A stretch of 42,658 bases of DNA from positions 1 through 42,658 of the forward strand of contig NZ_JAJEQE010000025.1 of the NCBI RefSeq assembly GCF_020687205.1, given 5' to 3'. Made by a program: the position numbers and the translations under genes. Below, one piece after another: positions 8,314 to 16,200 of the stretch; position 1 is the first letter of the stretch; every line of letters begins with the position of its first letter. Source of the stretch: Hominisplanchenecus faecis. Its GTDB lineage: Bacteria; Bacillota; Clostridia; Lachnospirales; Lachnospiraceae. The notes under the pieces are model-generated. The model was not told the origin of the DNA and ran no database searches. It saw only the letters and a program-made list of their open reading frames with translations.

Positions 8314-9951
8314 TTATTCGTCGGAGCTTTCTACCCGGCGCTTGAGTTCTGCTTTGACATCTTCGTTCCATGGTGCCAGCTGCTCCAGTTCTTCGTCACT
8401 CATACTATCATTAGGCTGTTTCTCTAACAGGTAGGTCAGATAGTGATAGACGTTTACTCCATTTACCTTTGCTATTTCTACCATAGTATAAACAATGGCA
8501 CTGGCCTGTGCACCGTTCGGAGTATCACAGAACAGCCAGTTTTTACGGCCTACTGTGAATGGGCGGATCGCATTCTCACTGAGATTATTAGAAAAGCTGC
8601 ATCTGCCATCTTCCAGATAGGTCATAAGATAGGTCCGGCGGTTCTGGATATAGGTGACTGCCTTATCCATCCGGGATCCCCGGATAGGTTTCTGCAAGTC
8701 AAGCCACGACAAAAAGCCCTCAATGACAGGCACTTCTTTTTCAAGGCGAGCTTTTTTGAGAGAATCGAAGGTTGTGCTTTTGGCTTTGATCGTTTCTTCC
8801 AGACGGAAGAGACGGTCTACATACAGGATACCCTGCACAGCAGGCTGGCTGTAATCCAGGTTTTTGCCTTTCGGGACTGCATCCACCAGGTACCTGCGTA
8901 TATGTGCCCAGCAGGCTGTACGCTTTACAGCGGGCACTCTATTGTACCCGCTGTACCCGTCGCACATCAGGTAGCCTTTGAATCCCTGAAGGAATTCAAC
9001 CGCGTTGTCTCCGGCACGGGTTTCCGAGTATTTATAGAGGATGATCGGTACACCGCCATCTTCCCCACTGCGGAAAAGCCACATGTAGGATTTTGTCTGG
9101 GCCCGGCGTCCCAGTTCATGCAGTACCTGAAGGGGCGTTTCATCTGCCATTGCGAATTCCCGCTCCAGCAGTTTCCGATGAAAGTATTCATACATCGGAC
9201 GGAAGAATGCATCTGAATTAAGGATGACCCAGTTTGCCATGGTTGCCCTTGTGATGGATGTGCCATACTGTTTCCAGTCTTTTTCCTGGCGGCAGTAAGG
9301 CAGGCTGTTGCAGAACTTCTGGTACATCACCCATGCAACTGTGCCAGCAGAAGCCATCCCATAGAGCATATGCGGTTTTCCATCTTTTCCTTTTTTGATA
9401 ACAGGAAGATCACGCTTGCTGCATTCCGGGCATTCATAGCTGATACTGTAGTATTCAATGACTTTCAGCTTTGCCGGGATAAAGACCAGTTCACGGCACA
9501 CAAATTCCTCACCGATCTTTTCCAGTGGGGCATTGCAGACCGGACAGAACCTTTCCTCTTCCGGGATATCCAGATATTCTTTTTTTACGGGCAGACCTTT
9601 AAAACGCTCTGCATTTGTTGTGCGGGACTTCCTCTTTTTTCCTTCTTTTTCAGGAAGCAGTGCTGCCAGCTCTTCGGCTTCAGCAGCTGTAGGATCCTGT
9701 TCCATTTCAGCTTCGTTGAAAAGGTTCAGCTGTCCTGGGAGATCAGTGGAACGTTTTTCGCTGGAAGTGCCAAAAAGTTTTTTACGGAGAAGTTCCACTT
9801 CCTCTTTCAGGTTATCACGCTCCTGTGTAAGGGCTTCTTCCCGTTTATTTCCGGCATCGACAGTTGCCTGAAGGGTTTTTATTAAATTTTTCAGGTCCGT
9901 GATCATATCTTTCAGCTCACGCAGCTGGATATCTTTGGAACTGTCTGCCAC
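8314..9951 (-). CDS. tnpC: IS66 transposase (DDE)
   Basis: This is a 545-aa transposase. Residues 1-80 are a coiled, leucine-rich region. Residues about 130-190 carry a zinc-finger-like part (CPVC...CPEC). The DDE core follows, with candidate acidic residues in MADETPLQVL, LMCDGYSGYN and NNLSENAIRPF. The C-terminal YHYLTYLLEKQPND and the short acidic tail match IS66 Orf3. The frame is uninterrupted and of normal length. It lies 129 bp downstream of tnpB, inside the element. Confidence 0.95.
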   Translation of the reverse strand: MADSSKDIQLRELKDMITDLKNLIKTLQATVDAGNKREEALTQERDNLKEEVELLRKKLFGTSSEKRSTDLPGQLNLFNEAEMEQDPTAAEAEELAALLPEKEGKKRKSRTTNAERFKGLPVKKEYLDIPEEERFCPVCNAPLEKIGEEFVCRELVFIPAKLKVIEYYSISYECPECSKRDLPVIKKGKDGKPHMLYGMASAGTVAWVMYQKFCNSLPYCRQEKDWKQYGTSITRATMANWVILNSDAFFRPMYEYFHRKLLEREFAMADETPLQVLHELGRRAQTKSYMWLFRSGEDGGVPIILYKYSETRAGDNAVEFLQGFKGYLMCDGYSGYNRVPAVKRTACWAHIRRYLVDAVPKGKNLDYSQPAVQGILYVDRLFRLEETIKAKSTTFDSLKKARLEKEVPVIEGFLSWLDLQKPIRGSRMDKAVTYIQNRRTYLMTYLEDGRCSFSNNLSENAIRPFTVGRKNWLFCDTPNGAQASAIVYTMVEIAKVNGVNVYHYLTYLLEKQPNDSMSDEELEQLAPWNEDVKAELKRRVESSDE

Positions 9952-10080
9952 TGCTTTTTCCTCCTGTTTTTGATATCTCTATTATATCAGAAAACAGACC
10001 AGACTGCCAGCATAACAGGAAAACAGTGTGTCCTGAAGACGCCGAAAATACAGGAAAAACGGGGTGTTTTATGTGCAGTT

Positions 10081-10431
10081 TTACTGCTTTGCACAGGATG
10101 TTTTGATCGCTTTGGGCTGCTCGATATCGATGCCTGACATCAGCCAGTCGAATTCCCTCCATGTGAGGTTCCGGACTTCTGACTTATCTCTCGGCCATCG
10201 GTAAGAACCCTGGGCTGTCAGCCGCTTATAGATCATAACGATCCCATCGGGTTCTTTTAAGATAGCCTTGATCCTGTCACATTTGCGTCCACAGAAAAGG
10301 TAGAGTGCATGGTCGATCTCCATGGAAAACTGCTCCTGGATGATCGCACATAAGCCATCAATAGATTTACGCATGTCTGTTCTTCCACAGACGATATAAA
10401 TGGCATCGACATTTGAAATATCCGCTAACAT
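10081..10431 (-). CDS. tnpB: IS66 accessory protein TnpB
   Basis: This 116-aa protein matches the IS66 Orf2 family: VDAIYIVCGRTDMRKSIDGL, LYLFCGRKCDRIKAI, and W-P-R near the end. The protein is needed for IS66 transposition, but its exact activity is unknown. It overlaps the end of tnpA by 7 bp, which suggests translational coupling. Confidence 0.93.
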   Translation of the reverse strand: MLADISNVDAIYIVCGRTDMRKSIDGLCAIIQEQFSMEIDHALYLFCGRKCDRIKAILKEPDGIVMIYKRLTAQGSYRWPRDKSEVRNLTWREFDWLMSGIDIEQPKAIKTSCAKQ

Positions 10432-10841
10432 AATGGCTCCTTCAGTGCATCCATCAGGATCTTCAGAAGGGAAGGATGGACGGTATTATTCATCCGGATC
10501 ATCAGTCCTCTGGCTTCGATCTCAATCGTATGTGGATTGTCAAGGTACATAGAACGGTTATCTTTATCTGAAACCAGTTCTGCCGGAGAAGTTTCCGGTT
10601 CTATAGCGATCTGGACCACATCCTGTTTATGGGATGTAAGGTCAAGAGTGCTGGCTTTTCCAACTGGCTCCGGTATCTGACAGGCTTTTTTGCGGAGACG
10701 GGTAACTGCATTGTAAAAACAGCTGGGAGATATCCCATGCTCATTACACCATGCAGCATCTGTCAGGCCACTTTGTCTGCATTCAGTTACCAGTTCCATC
10801 CATTCGTCCAGGGAACGCCCTGAAGCACGTTTCTTACTCAT
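10425..10841 (-). CDS. tnpA: IS66 accessory protein TnpA
   Basis: This is a 138-aa protein with an N-terminal helix-turn-helix (DEWMELVTECRQSGLTDAAWCNEHGISPSCFYNAVTRLRKK) typical of IS66 Orf1. It is probably DNA-binding. GGAGGTTTC lies before the ATG. It is the first gene of the element, with about 120 bp of terminal sequence between its start and the end of the IS. Confidence 0.9.
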   Translation of the reverse strand: MSKKRASGRSLDEWMELVTECRQSGLTDAAWCNEHGISPSCFYNAVTRLRKKACQIPEPVGKASTLDLTSHKQDVVQIAIEPETSPAELVSDKDNRSMYLDNPHTIEIEARGLMIRMNNTVHPSLLKILMDALKEPLC

Positions 10842-11040
10842 AATGAAACCTCCAAATGTAGTAAATTTCTATCTCCTATCAAGCGGAGTGTAGTAAAAAT
10901 CTATTTACTATCATTATGAGTCCAAAAACGTAGACAGTAAAGCTACCCAAGATTTAAGCGCTTACTTAATATCAACATAAAAAACGAGATTGAGGCGAAC
11001 TATTAATTTTATATAGACATTTTATAGACGAAGAAAACAA

Positions 11041-11063
11041 AGAGCCGCTATCTAAGCGGCTCT
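11041..11063 (-). terminator. terminator of the defence operon
   Basis: A perfect 9-bp stem (AGAGCCGCT / AGCGGCTCT) with a 5-base loop is followed on the minus strand by TTGTTTTCTT. It lies 157 bp downstream of the last TIR gene, with no gene between. The interval 11064-11220 is AT-rich and contains two copies of TGTTGCC (11191-11197 and 11202-11208). Confidence 0.75.
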
Positions 11064-11220
11064 TCGGCATTTTGTTACTATTCAAACTCGGCAAGTTCAA
11101 AGATGCTATTAAATATATTTGTTTAAGTTTGTATCTTTTTTTCCGTTATTTTATTTCAGTTGCATATATTATTTTGGCTCACTGATTTTCTGTTGCCAAT
11201 TTGTTGCCACATTCTCTTTG

Positions 11221-11676
11221 TTATAAACGTTGTTTTAACACATCATAAAAATGTTCTGTTTTTCGCTGTTGGCTCACAGATTCATAAATAAAGCGATATT
11301 CTCTATCCACGTCATTTCTCGCTAATACGTATTTTTTAATATCCGTATATCTCTTTAATCGAGGCCAATATTGCAAAAAATCTGGCAAAGAAACATCTTC
11401 CTTCAAAAAAGTCGCTGTCGGCATATCTTTTTGTGCTGCCATACCTACTTCAAATGGAACCCATTGTGAAAATCTTGTTATATTCGACATAACAACGATT
11501 ATATCTGTGCAATCATTCAAGTTTGCACGTATATGATCAGTTAAAGCTTTACCATTTTCTGTTATAGAATTATCAAGCAAGTCAAGATAACATTCCACTT
11601 TAATTTCTTGCAATTCTTTTGCTATCAAATTTGCCGTAGCTGCATCTTCTAATTTATGAGATATAAATATCCGCAT
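11221..11676 (-). CDS. TIR domain protein
   Basis: This is a 151-aa protein consisting mostly of one TIR domain: first strand MRIFISH, helix to residue 25, second strand KVECYLD, and DCTDIIVVMS. The motif QWVPFEVGMAA contains the Glu (E76) at the position of the NADase glutamate. Bacterial TIR proteins of this type cleave NAD, either to make a cyclic signal or to deplete it. AAGGTGG precedes the ATG. It is the last gene of the operon, 27 bp after the ThsB-like gene. It belongs to a different TIR branch from that neighbour (TIR_2 type), so the two are not a simple duplication. No membrane segment or second domain is present; the last 50 residues look helical. Confidence 0.85.
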   Translation of the reverse strand: MRIFISHKLEDAATANLIAKELQEIKVECYLDLLDNSITENGKALTDHIRANLNDCTDIIVVMSNITRFSQWVPFEVGMAAQKDMPTATFLKEDVSLPDFLQYWPRLKRYTDIKKYVLARNDVDREYRFIYESVSQQRKTEHFYDVLKQRL

Positions 11677-11703
11677 TTCTTACCACCTTATCTTTAATAA
11701 ACG

Positions 11704-12087
11704 TTAATACACATTCCGGCGAATCCAATCCTCCAATGAATCTTTTCGTTTAGCTATTACCGGAATATTTAAATTTGTAATATTAGAACTTGTACTTTCA
11801 GTAATCTTAACAGCAACAACCGGCTTACCAATAGAAATAGCAAATCGTATCTCATCCATCGACATTCCGTAATTATTTGCTGGACGATTTGAACAAACAA
11901 CAACATTTGCATATTTAATCTGTCTTTGGATTTGCGGATCTACATTATATCGCCTATCAATACTGTCAAACGGTGAGCTACTTGGGACAGAATAATCTCT
12001 TACATTGTATTTTGTTCTATCCAATAATGCAGTAATTGTTTCATAGTCATCATTGTTCCAACGATGTGGTATAAATACATTTATCAT
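11704..12087 (-). CDS. ThsB-like (MTH538-type) TIR protein
   Basis: This is a 127-aa protein of the MTH538/DUF1863 TIR-like family, the family of Thoeris ThsB. Visible parts are the first strand MINVFIPHRW, YNVRDYSVP with the following SPFDS stretch, QIKYANVVVCSN, and the helix SMDEIRFAISIGKPVVAV, whose Glu79 is the candidate catalytic residue. In Thoeris the protein senses phage and makes an NAD-derived messenger. AAGGAGAAG precedes the ATG. It lies 30 bp after the caspase gene and 27 bp before the second TIR gene. The role as signal generator for the caspase is inference from family and order. Confidence 0.85.
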   Translation of the reverse strand: MINVFIPHRWNNDDYETITALLDRTKYNVRDYSVPSSSPFDSIDRRYNVDPQIQRQIKYANVVVCSNRPANNYGMSMDEIRFAISIGKPVVAVKITESTSSNITNLNIPVIAKRKDSLEDWIRRNVY

Positions 12088-12117
12088 TTAAATCTTCTCC
12101 TTCTACATTGCTTTCAC

Positions 12118-13089
12118 TTAGATGGTATTCTTATTTACCAGTTGCCAATAATGTTGTCCCTGTGCCGTTAACTTACAAGATTTATGATGAATTGCAGCAT
12201 AATACATATGTTCTTCTTCCACCGGAATTACCAAATTCAATTTTACAAATCTTTGCAAAGTTGCGAATATAGCCTCATGCTCTTTGTTTACATCTTTAAC
12301 ATCTGCTTCATGTTTATCAGGTTCATAAGTTGGATCTAATGGATATTCATCATATTGTGAAGTAAATATTTCCGTTATTTGTCGTAATTCTGCAATCGGA
12401 ATCGGCGGTGCATTTTTTCTTAATGAAACAAAGCTACTAATGTTGGCCTTAAATAACGGTCTTTGCTCATCCCACGCTCCCAATGAACGATCAATATAAG
12501 AATAGATGCTACCTGGTGACACTTCACCTAATAAATTCATAGCACCACCATACAATGCTTCAACTAAAAGAGAAGTAAAAATGCCATGTCCATTTTCTTC
12601 TGAAGCATATTCTGATGGTCCACAAGCTGCAAGTATCGTTGTCCCATTATGTAACACAGAATAATTCTGCATTTCTGCAGGATTAGAAATTGCTCCACTA
12701 AAACAACTATCCAGTATAATGATCTTATTTCTTGCTTTCGATTGTGCCACAAATCCCATCACTTCATTTAATGACACGCCTTCATCAGGACGTTGTATTT
12801 CACTCGTACATAAATATCCTCCTAATGCATCGAATGAGCCATGACCTGAATAATATAAAACTGCTATTTCCGAATCAGTTTTAAATAAATTTTCTATAGC
12901 ATCCCTTAAATCATTTCTGTTTATATATGATGCCTCACTAGTAGCACACATAAGTTTTACTTCAAAATTTAAGGTTCCATCTCCATTTCGCTCTAAAGCT
13001 GCTTTTACTGAATTAGCATCATTTACACAACCATGCAAATCATCTGCATGCTCATAACAATCAATTCCTACACACAGTGCTTTTCTCAT
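12118..13089 (-). CDS. caspase-like (C14) protease
   Basis: This is a 323-aa protein; ATG 13089 is preferred because GGGGG lies six bases upstream, while ATG 13095 abuts it and adds two residues. Residues 1-220 are a caspase/metacaspase domain: ALCVGIDCYEHADDLHGCVNDA, then YYSGHG with the catalytic His (about 83) and ILDSCFSG with the catalytic Cys (about 129). Loops such as SEYASEENGHGIFTSLLVEAL follow. Residues 225-323 form a separate part ending in a winged-helix-like segment (AIFATLQRFVKLNLVIP...KLTAQGQHYWQLV) that may sense a ligand or partner. There is no signal peptide. With the following TIR genes it resembles the Thoeris variants that use a caspase-like effector (reported as type IV). 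Activation by a TIR product is inference. Confidence 0.9.
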   Translation of the reverse strand: MRKALCVGIDCYEHADDLHGCVNDANSVKAALERNGDGTLNFEVKLMCATSEASYINRNDLRDAIENLFKTDSEIAVLYYSGHGSFDALGGYLCTSEIQRPDEGVSLNEVMGFVAQSKARNKIIILDSCFSGAISNPAEMQNYSVLHNGTTILAACGPSEYASEENGHGIFTSLLVEALYGGAMNLLGEVSPGSIYSYIDRSLGAWDEQRPLFKANISSFVSLRKNAPPIPIAELRQITEIFTSQYDEYPLDPTYEPDKHEADVKDVNKEHEAIFATLQRFVKLNLVIPVEEEHMYYAAIHHKSCKLTAQGQHYWQLVNKNTI

Positions 13090-13154
13090 TTTCATCCCCC
13101 TTTCTTACCTCTAAGTATACACCTACATTACTACTCCACACAACCGATTATCTT

Positions 13155-13280
13155 TTATTTCTTTTTAGGCGGTTTTACCGACGGCATTGGTGGTTTCGAA
13201 GTTGTCGGAGGAAGTGAAAACCCCCTTTTCCCTCCTTTTTTTTCTTCAGTTGGTTTATTTTGTTTATTATTTTCGTCCAT
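13155..13280 (-). CDS. 41-aa proline/lysine-rich microprotein
   Basis: A small frame lies between the SLATT and caspase genes. It has a strong ribosome site (AAGAGGTG, with ATG at 13280) and ends at a TAA at 13155-13157. The 41 residues include ten Lys, one Arg and eight Pro. The N-terminal third is polar and charged, a GGKRGF turn follows, then SLPPTTSKPPMPSVKPPKKK at the C-terminus. No hydrophobic segment or signal is present. It starts 11 bp after the SLATT stop, so it is in the operon. I know no family for it. Bacterial caspase-like enzymes of the metacaspase type tend to cut after basic residues, so a substrate, inhibitor or adaptor role is possible but unproven. Confidence 0.7.
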   Translation of the reverse strand: MDENNKQNKPTEEKKGGKRGFSLPPTTSKPPMPSVKPPKKK

Positions 13281-13291
13281 ACTTACACCTC

Positions 13292-13777
13292 TTAAAAATT
13301 ATTTGCAAAATACGCATCATTTTTCCTATCGGCAATTTTTCTAAAATTATCTTTTTCCAATAATGTCTCTTCTTTTAAATTTTTATTTTCTATATTGGAA
13401 AACTCATCCTTAAAAGAATATAATAACTCATTTATCTCGTCCTCTGACAAATCTCCCGACGCTACTTTAAACCAATTATATTCTATTTTGTTGTATAGAA
13501 ATTTTAAATCTTCCATAAATGGAACTAACATCTTTAATCGCTTACTATACGGCAAAAAACCTTTAATCGTTGTTAACACCTGCGAAATTGCTATGATAAT
13601 AGACCAGACAAACGAATATTTTTGCCATATAGCCCATGCCGCAATACTTGTTGAAGATGCAATTGCCACAACGATATTAATTATCCGATCCCATCTGTAA
13701 GAATCTTCCGTATACACATCTAAATAAAATATCCACGCTTTAATTTGAACCATATATTTCCAATATTTTTCCTGCAT
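13292..13777 (-). CDS. SLATT-type 2TM protein
   Basis: This is a 161-aa protein with two adjacent hydrophobic segments (INIVVAIASSTSIAAWAIW, about 33-51, and FVWSIIIAISQVLTTI, about 55-71) flanked by amphipathic helices. That is the SLATT pattern described for conflict systems. SLATT proteins are predicted membrane effectors that open pores or depolarise the cell when a linked nucleotide or protease signal arrives. The helix after the second segment and the acidic region GDLSEDEINELLYSF also fit the family. AAGGGACAGGT precedes the ATG. It lies 14 bp after the endonuclease gene and 11 bp before the microprotein. Confidence 0.8.
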   Translation of the reverse strand: MQEKYWKYMVQIKAWIFYLDVYTEDSYRWDRIINIVVAIASSTSIAAWAIWQKYSFVWSIIIAISQVLTTIKGFLPYSKRLKMLVPFMEDLKFLYNKIEYNWFKVASGDLSEDEINELLYSFKDEFSNIENKNLKEETLLEKDNFRKIADRKNDAYFANNF

Positions 13778-13791
13778 ACCTGTCCCTTTAT

Positions 13792-14715
13792 TTAAAAATA
13801 TCCAACCTCTAAAACACTCTCTTCAATTAACTCTTCATTACTCATTTGAGAAAATATATGATTTATAAATCGCTTAAACATATCTACAGAATAAGGATTA
13901 TTCATCAAATATTCCGTGTACCATGGTCTCCATTTTTCTCGCCCAATTTTTGTACTAAATTCTTTTCTAATATTAGAACTTATTCTTTTAGCTTTTCGTA
14001 ATATTAAAATTTCATCTATATCCGTAGTTGTTGTACTTATTGGAGTCATATCCAAATAATCACATAACAAATAATATTTTGCTCCTGTAACAGCTTGTTT
14101 AATATCATGTGCCGTTGCTGAAGCCTCTTGAAACATCGTTTTATCAAGATTTGTCTTCATTTCTGCCAAGACATACCCCAAATGAGTTTCAAGCTTTACT
14201 GTTTTCTCAGGATTAAACTGTGGATCATATGATGATTGCAAATATAGTTTTCTGCTCATAGAAAAGTCTTGATCTTTAGTTTTAATATTTATTCCTCCAC
14301 CAATATTAGGATTACTCAAACTTGATGCAAAATACACAGAAGAGAACGTTGGTATCTGTGAGCTTATTTCTATATCACAATTTTCTTCAACCTTTTCAAC
14401 ACATTTCTTCACAAATATTGGCATAAATTCTTCTATAACTGTATTATCTAATTTCAATTGTCCTTTTTGTCTATATAGAAAATCTTCTTCACTATCAAAA
14501 ATTAAGTTTATATCTATGTAATTTTTATAAGTGTTTAATTCAGTCACCAGTTTTTCTACTAATTCATCAACCGTTTCCGCATTTATACCCTTTAATTTTT
14601 CAATCCATTCATCGTATCTCTGTAATGCCATTTCCAGTCGTGGAACATCCTTGACCGGCATCTTATTGCTTTGAATTGCAGAAACTATTTTTTCTCCATG
14701 TACCCCTCTAGCCAT
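13792..14715 (-). CDS. type II restriction endonuclease, Bpu10I-like
   Basis: This is a 307-aa protein. The C-terminal half carries GYVLAEMKTNLDKTMFQEA (E and K of a PD-(D/E)XK-type core), AKYYLLCDYLDMTPIST, and KWRPWYTEYLMNNPYSVDMF, which match my memory of the Bpu10I family. That family cuts an asymmetric heptamer (CCTNAGC in Bpu10I); the site here is not known. The N-terminal half is helical and acidic. The ATG overlaps the methyltransferase stop by 8 bp and has GGAGG six bases upstream, within the methyltransferase gene. This tight coupling supports a restriction partner. A single subunit is present, whereas Bpu10I itself uses two. Confidence 0.75.
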   Translation of the reverse strand: MARGVHGEKIVSAIQSNKMPVKDVPRLEMALQRYDEWIEKLKGINAETVDELVEKLVTELNTYKNYIDINLIFDSEEDFLYRQKGQLKLDNTVIEEFMPIFVKKCVEKVEENCDIEISSQIPTFSSVYFASSLSNPNIGGGINIKTKDQDFSMSRKLYLQSSYDPQFNPEKTVKLETHLGYVLAEMKTNLDKTMFQEASATAHDIKQAVTGAKYYLLCDYLDMTPISTTTTDIDEILILRKAKRISSNIRKEFSTKIGREKWRPWYTEYLMNNPYSVDMFKRFINHIFSQMSNEELIEESVLEVGYF

Positions 14716-15889
14716 ACGCCACCTCCGACTCTTTTACTTTTAATGCTTTAGAAATTGCCTCAGTTAAAAAAACAGTATTTTTAGTAGTCGGAACAATTTC
14801 CAGCTTTTTTTTCAATGATTTAATCGCTATCATACGTGCTTTTTCAATAATTTCGTCCTCTGAAATTTTGCATTTTTTATTTTCAAAATGTATTATATCT
14901 TCATATATCATTTGACCATATCTATTTTTAAAAACCCTTTCTTGTCTCAACAATAATTTTAAATCAAAAATCTCTTTTCCTATATTGTAAATCAGTTCAC
15001 TATTACAAAATGAGTATCCTAATACCGAGGATTCTCGACCCACAACATATATCATTCTTGATCCATTTTTACATACTCTTATTGCCTCATTTAGTGATAA
15101 CGCCATGTCTATACAATATTGTATCACTGTTAAAAACCTATTTCCTCTATTTTTTCTATTAGCTCCAAATTCACTACGTGCAATTTTTAAAACGTCATAC
15201 CCTAACGCTTCAACCGATCTTCTATATTTTTGATGATAATTAAAAACATTAATATACGGCGGAGATGTAATTACCATATCTGCAACAGAATCATTTAGTG
15301 CAATATTCCTCGAATCACCTCTATTTACACAAATTTTTTCTTCACTATAAGGTAAGGTTAATATTAAATTTTTCAGCCACTCCCACTTTATATTCACAAG
15401 TTCTATTGTTATCGCATTTTTATATACATCCATTACGATAACAAGTGTCGATAATATATTTGTAACCATAATATCATCATTTCTTTTAATTCCTTGCAAT
15501 ATATAATCTAAAATATTTTTATTATTAGGAATTAACGAAATTATTTTATCTACTTCTGCTACAATTCTCCACCTTTCCATCAACGAAAGATTAGAACATT
15601 CATATGTCTTTGCCATCCAAAACGCAGATACATTTAATTCTACACCATATGCACTAATTCCCAATCTCGCACACTCGCTAACTGTTGTTCCCGATCCAAG
15701 AAAAGGATCTAAAACTAAAAAATCTTGTTTTGCATATTTTTTCAACATTGTTTCTATAAATTGAGGTGAAAACTGTCCATTCCAACAAAATAAATTTGAT
15801 CTCGTTTTGTTGTCAATATTTAATTCACTTTGTGATATTTCTTCATTATCTATAGGTATGCTTTTGAAATTTTCATATAAAACTCCCAA
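14708..15889 (-). CDS. DNA methyltransferase (TSPPY type)
   Basis: This is a 393-aa amino-methyltransferase. The SAM-binding motif LDPFLGSGTT is at 60-69 and the catalytic motif TSPPY at 208-212, so the motif order is FxGxG first and PPY second, with about 140 residues between. TSPPY is usual for N4-cytosine enzymes, though adenine methylation is possible. The likely specificity part is the middle (110-190) or the C-terminus. It starts with TTG at 15889, chosen because GGAAG lies five bases upstream; the XRE stop is 2 bp before it, so translation is coupled. It protects host DNA from the downstream endonuclease. Confidence 0.9.
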   Translation of the reverse strand: MGVLYENFKSIPIDNEEISQSELNIDNKTRSNLFCWNGQFSPQFIETMLKKYAKQDFLVLDPFLGSGTTVSECARLGISAYGVELNVSAFWMAKTYECSNLSLMERWRIVAEVDKIISLIPNNKNILDYILQGIKRNDDIMVTNILSTLVIVMDVYKNAITIELVNIKWEWLKNLILTLPYSEEKICVNRGDSRNIALNDSVADMVITSPPYINVFNYHQKYRRSVEALGYDVLKIARSEFGANRKNRGNRFLTVIQYCIDMALSLNEAIRVCKNGSRMIYVVGRESSVLGYSFCNSELIYNIGKEIFDLKLLLRQERVFKNRYGQMIYEDIIHFENKKCKISEDEIIEKARMIAIKSLKKKLEIVPTTKNTVFLTEAISKALKVKESEVAYG

Positions 15890-15891
15890 TA

Positions 15892-16119
15892 TTACTTCCT
15901 TCTTTCTTCTATTACTATCTCTATAATATCACCGATCTCACAATCCAACGCATAACAAATTTTTGCCAGCGTTTCTAACGAGACTTTTTCATTTCTACTC
16001 ATTTTAGCAACTGCATTTGTGCTAATCTGTGCTTTTTCATGAAGTTGTGTTTTATTCATCTTCTTATCAATCATCAATTTCCACAATTTATTATAATTTA
16101 ATAATATATTCTGTTCCAT
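15892..16119 (-). CDS. XRE-family regulator (YozG-like)
   Basis: This is a 75-aa Cro/CI helix-turn-helix protein (KLWKLMIDKKMNKTQLHEKAQISTNAVAKMSRNEKVSLETLAKICYALDCEIGDIIEI). It is the first gene of the operon and ends 2 bp before the methyltransferase start. Its position and size suit a controller (C-type) protein of a restriction-modification system, and its promoter carries a perfect palindrome. Binding to that palindrome is inference. Confidence 0.88.
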   Translation of the reverse strand: MEQNILLNYNKLWKLMIDKKMNKTQLHEKAQISTNAVAKMSRNEKVSLETLAKICYALDCEIGDIIEIVIEERRK

Positions 16120-16171
16120 AAAATCTATACCCTTACATCTTCAACTCAATAAAGCTTACTTATCATGATGA

Positions 16172-16200
16172 ATTATAACATCTTCATTTGTTATTAGCAA
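16172..16200 (-). promoter_or_regulatory. promoter of the R-M/defence operon
   Basis: On the minus strand TTGCTA (16195-16200) and TATAAT (16172-16177) are 17 bp apart, about 50 bp before the XRE start. The -35 box shares its first two bases with the palindrome at 16199-16230. Confidence 0.75.

Larger units (their letters stand above)
8227..10965 (-). mobile_element. complete IS66-family insertion sequence
   Basis: This 2739-bp element carries the three IS66 genes in order tnpA, tnpB, tnpC on the minus strand. Both ends start with GTAAGYGCTTAA when read inwards (8227 onward on plus; 10965 backward on minus). The 8-bp sequence TTAATATC occurs at 8219-8226 and again at 10966-10973; this is a perfect target duplication of the size typical of IS66. 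All three frames are open, so the insertion looks recent and possibly active. It sits between the GH1 relic and the defence operon. Confidence 0.95.

Noticed and set aside
8443-9216. 257-codon plus-strand frame within IS66, and a similar one at 9370-9885
   Set aside because: Both are shadows opposite the tnpC gene, with no ribosome site and no recognisable domain.
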